Part shown: positions 13,250 to 17,526 of the stretch, one piece after another | Position numbering within the stretch: the first letter of the stretch is position 1 | How the letters are laid out: the number at the start of each line of letters is the position of its first letter | Assembly: GCA_948960675.1 (NCBI GenBank) | Contig: CARDPF010000029.1 | Location: forward strand, 1 to 17,526 | Length of the DNA stretch: 17,526 nt | Direction: 5' to 3' | Source: an uncultured Eisenbergiella sp. | GTDB taxonomy: Bacteria; Bacillota; Clostridia; Lachnospirales; Lachnospiraceae | Position numbers and translations under genes: made by a program | The notes under the pieces: generated by a model | The model's database searches: none | What the model was told of the DNA's origin: nothing | What the model saw: only the letters and a program-made list of their open reading frames with translations

Positions 13250-14134
13250 TCACCCGCGCGGATGGGTTTTTGCATATACCTCCCGGATATGGTTCTGGCT
13301 CAGCGCCGCATAAATCTGCGTAGTGGAAAGGTCGGAATGTCCAAGCATCTCCTGTACGCTCTTTAAGTCCGCCCCATTGGCCACCAGATGCGCCGCAAAG
13401 GAATGCCGCAGGGTATGGGGCGTAATCTCATCCGGGATGCCGGCCTTCTGTGCATAATATTTGACCAGCTTCCAAAACCCCTGCCGGCTCATGGGCCTGC
13501 CCGCATAATTCACAAACAAAATATCCTGTGACAGGTCGCATACCATCTGCGGGCGTGCCTGCAATAAATACACTTCCAGCGCCTGCCTGGCTTTATTGCC
13601 AAAAGGCACCGCACGATCCTTTGCCCTGTCATGGCAGATAATATAGCCCATCTGCATATTCACATCCGCCGTTTTTAGTCCGATCAGTTCCGATACCCGT
13701 ATCCCCGTCGCATATAAAAGTTCCAGCATTGCCCGGTCCCGGATTTCCTTCGCATTCTTCCCGGAGGGCTGCTCCAAAAGACGTTCCGTCTGCTCCATCG
13801 ACAAGACTCCCGGAAGCTTACGTTCCACCTTCGGCGCCTTTAGGTTCTCCGAAAGATCGGTCCGCACCACTCCTTCCCGCATGAGGTAATGGTAAAATGC
13901 CCGAACCGACGCAATATTTCTGGAAACCGTCGCCGCTTTAAACCCTTCTTTTTCCAGATGACGGACATAGTCATGCAAAGACACCGCCGTAATCTCATCC
14001 ACACGGACAATTCCCTGCATCCGCAGAAAGCCCTGCAGTTTCCGCAAATCCCTCTGATAGGAAAGTTCTGTATTCCGGGAAGTATTTTTGACATTATGTA
14101 AATAACTGATAAAAGACCGAATTTGCTCTTCCAT
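13250..14134 (-). CDS. xerD: Tyrosine recombinase XerD
   Basis: A 294-residue site-specific recombinase. It resolves chromosome dimers at dif with XerC at cell division. Residues 1-85 form the SAM-like core-binding domain and 110-285 the catalytic domain. Catalytic residues seen: Arg146 (TGIRVSEL), His240 and Arg243 (PHTLRHSFA), His266 (LGHSDLSTTQIY) and nucleophile Tyr275. The beta-hairpin that normally holds the catalytic lysine (GKGNKER) reads CHDRAKDR here, so that exact position is Asp. I chose ATG 14132-14134 (MEEQIRSFIS): the promoter's +1 falls near 14184, which would leave the upstream ATG at 14179 almost leaderless, and AGAAGGG lies before 14134. The gene follows spoIIM, a common clostridial order. 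XerD rather than XerC is inferred from that context. Confidence 0.9.
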   Translation of the reverse strand: MEEQIRSFISYLHNVKNTSRNTELSYQRDLRKLQGFLRMQGIVRVDEITAVSLHDYVRHLEKEGFKAATVSRNIASVRAFYHYLMREGVVRTDLSENLKAPKVERKLPGVLSMEQTERLLEQPSGKNAKEIRDRAMLELLYATGIRVSELIGLKTADVNMQMGYIICHDRAKDRAVPFGNKARQALEVYLLQARPQMVCDLSQDILFVNYAGRPMSRQGFWKLVKYYAQKAGIPDEITPHTLRHSFAAHLVANGADLKSVQEMLGHSDLSTTQIYAALSQNHIREVYAKTHPRG

Positions 14135-14190
14135 CCCACAAAAGCCCTTCTCACAAACAGTATAAAAACTTCTTTTCATGTCCGAGAAAT

Positions 14191-14219
14191 ATTATAATCA
14201 ATTTTCCGAAGAAAAGCAA
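14191..14219 (-). promoter_or_regulatory. xerD promoter
   Basis: TTGCTT (14219-14214), 17 bp, TATAAT (14196-14191) on the minus strand. It gives a leader of about 50 nt to ATG 14134. Confidence 0.75.
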
Positions 14220-14314
14220 TGTGGAATTTTCCTGTATTTTAGCCGCTTTTTCGGCACTATTACCAATGACTGCGGCTTTTTAAAATCGAAATTGTGTAAA
14301 CCAAGACGAATCGC

Positions 14315-14857
14315 TTAAAAAAATTTTAAAACCACTTTACACACATACGGGTTTACATAACTTTCCAACAGACATCCAATTATGACAACTGCCAACGGCG
14401 TCAGAAGTTTTCTGCGTTCCATTTTCCTGCTACACCAGTCCAGCAGCAATAAAAAACCGGGAATCAGCAAAAACTGCTGCGGGAAAATGCTGGCCAAAAA
14501 GAACACCAGGCCCTTAAACCCGTACCGCATGGAAAGCACCGTGAGAATACTTCCCACGGAAATTCCGCACCACAGCAGACAGCAGCAGACACCGAACCCG
14601 GCCGCCCCGGCCGCTGCGAGCAGCACCAAAAAAGCGGACATCCCAAGCCGCTGCCGCAGGGAATACAAAAAAAGGCCGTTTTTATTCACATCCAGGTACC
14701 GCAGACCGGCAAGATAAGAACTGTCCAGAAATCCCGTTGCCACTACCAGTTCGTCAAAAAAGACACAGACTGCGGCGATTCCCCCCAAAAACCCCGCCAG
14801 AAACAAAAGCATCCATGCCGTTTTTTCCTTTTTATGCAGCCTCCAAAAAAATTTCAT
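14315..14857 (-). CDS. spoIIM: Stage II sporulation protein M
   Basis: A 180-residue membrane protein with a short basic start (MKFFWRLHKKEK) and about five hydrophobic segments: about 15-34, 72-90, 90-115, 117-140 and 150-168. GISVGSIL, YGFKGLVFFLASIFPQQFLL and IPGFLLLL fit the G.S.G...PQ...IP pattern of SpoIIM. In Bacillus SpoIIM forms the SpoIID-SpoIIM-SpoIIP machine that thins septal peptidoglycan and drives engulfment of the forespore; it recruits SpoIIP. It is somewhat shorter than Bacillus SpoIIM (about 215). It lies between a NUDIX gene and xerD, a typical clostridial neighbourhood. Its ribosome binding site (AGGGG/TAAGG) is part of a hairpin described separately. Confidence 0.85.
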   Translation of the reverse strand: MKFFWRLHKKEKTAWMLLFLAGFLGGIAAVCVFFDELVVATGFLDSSYLAGLRYLDVNKNGLFLYSLRQRLGMSAFLVLLAAAGAAGFGVCCCLLWCGISVGSILTVLSMRYGFKGLVFFLASIFPQQFLLIPGFLLLLDWCSRKMERRKLLTPLAVVIIGCLLESYVNPYVCKVVLKFF

Positions 14858-14863
14858 GCCTTA

Positions 14864-14931
14864 CCCCTATATCCGCTTCCTTTCAATATATGCGGATGCA
14901 GGGGATAATAGTATCAAAGACAGTCCCTGCA
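14864..14931 (-). promoter_or_regulatory. Possible SD-sequestering, switchable leader of spoIIM
   Basis: On the minus strand CCCCTGCATCCGC (14904-14892) can pair with GCGGATATAGGGG (14876-14864) at 11 of 13 positions, covering the AGGGG of the spoIIM ribosome binding site. The same upstream arm can instead pair with TGCAGGG (14931-14925) through CCCTGCA (14903-14897), 7 bp, freeing the site. The two pairings exclude each other. Confidence 0.4.
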
Positions 14932-14936
14932 GCCCG

Positions 14937-15476
14937 TCAGCCTTCCTTCGCCAGCAGATTTTTATAACTCATAACCGCCGCAACGGTCTTGGAATCCTGA
15001 ATCTCCCCGGCATAAATCTTATCGCACAGTTCCTCCACCGTAAACGGCAGGACATCTATATATTCATCCTCATCCAAATGCTGCTTTGTCCTTACCAGCC
15101 TGCGTGCAAGGTAAATATCAATTTTTTCGTTACAGAAAGCAACCGTCGTCCGGAGGGAAATCAACAGGGATATCTCCTGCGCACGATACCCCGTTTCCTC
15201 CTCCAGCTCCCGCAGGGCCGCCACCTTAGTCGGCTCGCCGTTGAGTCCCCCTGCCGGGATTTCCAGCGTGTAGCGGTCCAGTGCATTGCGCCACTGGCGG
15301 ACCATCAAAATCCTTTTGTCCTCCAAAACCGCGACCACGGCCGCCGCCCCCAAATGTCCGATGAAATCCCATTCCACCACATTTCCGTTGGGAACCAATA
15401 CCGTGTCCCTGTAATAATCAATAATGCTTCCACGGTAAACCAGTTTCCTGTCCAGCCTCTTAAATTCCTCCGCCAT
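14937..15476 (-). CDS. NUDIX hydrolase, ADP-ribose pyrophosphatase type
   Basis: A 179-residue cytoplasmic hydrolase. The NUDIX box lies at 75-97: AGGLNGEPTKVAALRELEEE followed by TGY, with the metal-binding REL.EE.G part intact. The loop between the first Gly and Glu is one residue shorter than the standard G-x5-E. MVRQWRNALDRYTLEIPAGG just before it is typical of the ADP-ribose/NDP-sugar pyrophosphatase branch, which splits ADP-ribose into AMP and ribose 5-phosphate. I chose ATG 15474-15476 (MAEEFKRLDR), preceded by GGAGGCAGGAGAAG; an upstream in-frame start at 15548 would add residues from a GC-rich hairpin region. It stands 79 bp upstream of spoIIM, probably in one transcript. Confidence 0.88.
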   Translation of the reverse strand: MAEEFKRLDRKLVYRGSIIDYYRDTVLVPNGNVVEWDFIGHLGAAAVVAVLEDKRILMVRQWRNALDRYTLEIPAGGLNGEPTKVAALRELEEETGYRAQEISLLISLRTTVAFCNEKIDIYLARRLVRTKQHLDEDEYIDVLPFTVEELCDKIYAGEIQDSKTVAAVMSYKNLLAKEG

Positions 15477-15517
15477 CTTCTCCTGCCTCCATAAAAAAGT
15501 GAGTGCTTTACGAAATT

Positions 15518-15590
15518 CTCCGCCTGTGGCGGGCCGCTCCAGCGGCAATTACCATTCCGCCGCCCGGCGGCGATTCAGGGAACGTCCCGC
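15518..15590 (-). other. Cluster of four GC-rich hairpins upstream of the NUDIX gene
   Basis: Tandem short inverted repeats in the rny-NUDIX gap (15477-15698): CCGCC-TGT-GGCGG (15520-15532), GCCGCT/AGCGGC (15533-15546), GCCGCC/GGCGGC (15559-15571) and GGGA-ACG-TCCC (15578-15588). No clear promoter for the NUDIX gene was found in this gap. The words GCGGCAATTACC and GCAGCAATTACC (15542-15552, 15618-15628) form an approximate direct repeat. Confidence 0.45.
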
Positions 15591-15636
15591 ATTCCCCCCT
15601 AATGTCCACCACGTTTGCAGCAATTACCCATAAAAC

Positions 15637-15682
15637 AAAAAAAACGGAAGCCATTGCAAATATAACATTTACCTGACTTCCG
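15637..15682 (-). terminator. Intrinsic terminator of rny
   Basis: On the minus strand CGGAAG (15682-15677) pairs with CTTCCG (15650-15645), with an inner GTAAAT/ATTTGC pairing, followed by eight T (15644-15637). It begins 17 bp after the rny stop. Confidence 0.85.
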
Positions 15683-15698
15683 CCTGTTTTAAAAGCAT

Positions 15699-17249
15699 TT
15701 ACTTTGCGTAATCCGTCACGCGGCTCTCCCTGATCACATTCACCTTGATCTGTCCCGGATATTCCAGTTCCGCTTCTATCTGCTTGGAAATATCCCGGGC
15801 CAAAAGCACCATGTCCGCATCAGAGATCTGTTCCGGAACCACCATGACACGAATCTCTCTCCCCGCCTGAATGGCAAAAGATTTATCTACCCCTTTGAAA
15901 TTGTTGGAAATGTCTTCTAATTGTTTCAGCCTGCTGGTATACGTTTCCAGCGTTTCCCTTCTTGCGCCCGGCCTCGCCGCAGAAATGGTATCGGCTGCCT
16001 GCACAATACAGGATATCAGTGAAGTCGGCTCCGTATCCCCGTGGTGGGATTCCACCGCGTTGATAACCGTGGCAGATTCTTTATACTTCCTGCAAAGTTC
16101 TGCCCCAAGCTGGATATGGGAACCTTCCATCTCATGGTCAACCGCCTTGCCCACATCATGAAGCAGTCCGGCCCGTTTTGCCATTCTCACATCCAATCCC
16201 ATCTCGGCGGCCAACAGGCCGGAAAGCTGGGCAACCTCTACGGAGTGCTTTAGGGCATTCTGGCCATAACTTGTCCTGAATTTCATCTTACCCAGCAGCC
16301 TGACCAACTCGGGGTGAATCCCATGCACGCCGACTTCCAGCAATGCGGCCTCACCTTCCTCCTTGATCATGTTCTCCACTTCGCGCTGGGCCTTCTCCAC
16401 CATCTCCTCGATTCTGGCAGGATGAATCCTGCCGTCCACGATCAGCTTCTCCAGCGCCACACGCGCCACTTCCCGCCTGATCGGGTCAAAACCGGAAAGT
16501 ACCACGGCTTCCGGCGTATCGTCGATAATCAAATCCACGCCGGTCAGCGTCTCGAGCGTCCGGATATTCCTTCCCTCGCGCCCGATAATGCGTCCTTTCA
16601 TTTCATCATTAGGAAGCTGCACTACAGAAATCGTAGTCTCTGAAACATGATCCGCCGCACATTTCTGGATGGCGTTCACCACATATTCCTTGGCCTTCTT
16701 GTCCGCTTCCTCTTTGGCGCGATGCTCCATTTCCTTGATCATCACGGCCGTTTCATGCTTTACTTCATCTTCCACAATTTTCAATAAGTAGTCTTTTGCC
16801 TGGTCGGAGGTCAAACCAGAGATTCTTTCCAGTTCCTGAATACGCTGCTCGTTCAATTTGGAAATCTCTTCACGCTGCTTGCGCATTTCTTCTTCGCGTC
16901 TGGCCAGATGATTTTCCTTCTTCTCGATGGCATCGGCTTTCTTGTCGATGTTTTCCTCTTTCTGCTGAACCCTGCGTTCAAAACGTTGTACTTCGTTTCT
17001 GCGTTCTTTGATCTCCTTATCCAACTCGTTCTTGGTACGGATGGATTCTTCCTTCACTTCCAGCAGACCTTCCCGTTTCTTCGCTTCCGCAGTCTTTAAA
17101 GCCTCATCGATAATTTCCCTGGCCTTGTCCTCCGCATTGCCGATCGTGGCTTCCATCGCTTTCTTGCTGCGATCCGACGCAATATATGCGGTGACAGGAA
17201 TCGAAATGACCAGCGTAAGGAGCACCGCAATTACGATTGGTCCTATCAC
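15699..17249 (-). CDS. rny: Ribonuclease Y
   Basis: A 516-residue membrane-anchored endoribonuclease that starts bulk mRNA decay in Firmicutes, of the family's usual length (about 520). Residues 4-24 form the N-terminal transmembrane helix. Residues 25-195 are a long charged coiled coil rich in E, K, R and Q. The KH RNA-binding domain has [13 protein letters not shown] (218-230). The HD catalytic domain holds His335 ([10 protein letters not shown]), His364-Asp365 ([12 protein letters not shown]) and Asp420 ([16 protein letters not shown]). The start is GTG 17249-17247, read [10 protein letters not shown], 7 bases after AAGGAGG. A near-perfect promoter lies upstream and a terminator downstream, so it is probably transcribed alone. 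Confidence 0.97.
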   Translation of the reverse strand: MIGPIVIAVLLTLVISIPVTAYIASDRSKKAMEATIGNAEDKAREIIDEALKTAEAKKREGLLEVKEESIRTKNELDKEIKERRNEVQRFERRVQQKEENIDKKADAIEKKENHLARREEEMRKQREEISKLNEQRIQELERISGLTSDQAKDYLLKIVEDEVKHETAVMIKEMEHRAKEEADKKAKEYVVNAIQKCAADHVSETTISVVQLPNDEMKGRIIGREGRNIRTLETLTGVDLIIDDTPEAVVLSGFDPIRREVARVALEKLIVDGRIHPARIEEMVEKAQREVENMIKEEGEAALLEVGVHGIHPELVRLLGKMKFRTSYGQNALKHSVEVAQLSGLLAAEMGLDVRMAKRAGLLHDVGKAVDHEMEGSHIQLGAELCRKYKESATVINAVESHHGDTEPTSLISCIVQAADTISAARPGARRETLETYTSRLKQLEDISNNFKGVDKSFAIQAGREIRVMVVPEQISDADMVLLARDISKQIEAELEYPGQIKVNVIRESRVTDYAK

Positions 17250-17339
17250 AGGAGCACCTCCTTATTTAGTTTTCATTGTACGATATCCGTATCAGGATGA
17301 AAAGAGCAACATCCTTATCATCAATTTTACAACACTTCA

Positions 17340-17368
17340 ATTTTAAACAAATTCACACATTATGTCAA
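17340..17368 (-). promoter_or_regulatory. rny promoter
   Basis: TTGACA (17368-17363), 17 bp, TAAAAT (17345-17340) on the minus strand: perfect -35 and 5-of-6 -10 with ideal spacing. The leader is about 84 nt. Confidence 0.85.
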
Positions 17369-17409
17369 GTAGTTCTTACTTTTCTTTTTTTATTTGTGGG
17401 TAACATATT

Positions 17410-17526
17410 CACGGGCAATGTCACTTAGTTAAGCCACGGGCTTTGGGGGGCGTGCCGACGGGCTTTGGAAGGCGGAGCCTTTTGCAGGCCGGACACCCCT
17501 GCCGGGCGGACGGTTTCTTACGCATG
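17410..17526. other. Right edge: GC-rich segment with an 11-bp direct repeat, possibly mobile-element DNA
   Basis: AT-rich DNA upstream of rny gives way near 17410 to a GC-rich stretch. ACGGGCTTTGG occurs twice (17436-17446 and 17458-17468). No gene or promoter is seen before the window ends. The sharp change of composition could mark the end of an inserted element, but the other side is missing. Confidence 0.25.

Noticed and set aside
14237..14284. AGCCGC...GCGGCT inverted repeat with TTTTTAAAA as a plus-strand terminator
   Set aside because: No plus-strand gene ends there, the loop is near 30 nt, and the minus-strand side has no T-run.
1..17526. CRISPR array, tRNA or rRNA genes, toxin-antitoxin or phage genes
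   Set aside because: No regularly spaced repeats, no cloverleaf or rRNA sequence and no such proteins were seen on either strand.

Overview
The window looks like a housekeeping stretch of a spore-forming member of the class Clostridia, most likely Lachnospiraceae or a close relative. This is inferred from the gene set (SpoIIM, a SpoVB-type flippase, RNase Y, a clostridial-type PurA), the gene order NUDIX hydrolase - spoIIM - xerD, strong AGGAGG-type ribosome binding sites, sigma-A-like promoters and moderate-to-high GC for a Firmicute. No tRNA, rRNA, CRISPR array, phage gene or transposase gene was seen.

Layout. Positions 1-870 (minus) hold the N-terminal 290 residues of an FAD/NAD-dependent NADH oxidase or CoA-disulfide reductase; its 3' end lies outside the window. 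Positions 871-1547 carry no convincing gene but hold a palindromic MITE-like element, a long imperfect hairpin, a good plus-strand promoter and a structured leader for a 78-residue two-helix membrane protein (1548-1784, plus). From 1921 to 6342 (minus) comes a purine block: purB, then purA, then a LysR-type regulator and a HAD phosphatase that overlap by 4 bp. PurB and PurA together run the two-step IMP-to-AMP branch, and PurB also acts in de novo IMP synthesis. Positions 6432-8902 (minus) encode a three-part polar amino acid ABC importer: binding lipoprotein, permease, ATPase. mnmA (tRNA 2-thiouridine synthesis, minus) and a SpoVB-like flippase (plus) diverge from about 10200-10400. A DAHP synthase gene (12070-13101, plus) follows a 240-nt leader. 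Finally xerD, spoIIM, a NUDIX hydrolase and rny (RNase Y) lie on the minus strand from 13250 to 17249.

Regulatory architecture is unusually readable. Ten promoters with 16-18 bp spacing and several intrinsic terminators can be placed by eye. The more unusual material is non-coding. Two short palindromes share the ends GTAACAGTTCAGACA...TGTCTGAACTGTTAC and are flanked by 8-bp direct repeats, one perfect and one 6/8, as expected of IS66-type non-autonomous elements. A roughly 95-nt leader element occurs twice (1454-1547 and 11970-12064), each time ending at the ribosome binding site of a different gene. A three-armed leader before spoIIM could hide or expose its ribosome binding site. Hairpins sit almost at +1 of the purA and mnmA transcripts. 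Two proteins depart from textbook active sites: PurA (EGQLGT in place of EGAQGT) and XerD (no lysine at the usual beta-hairpin position). I see no new defence or biosynthetic system here.
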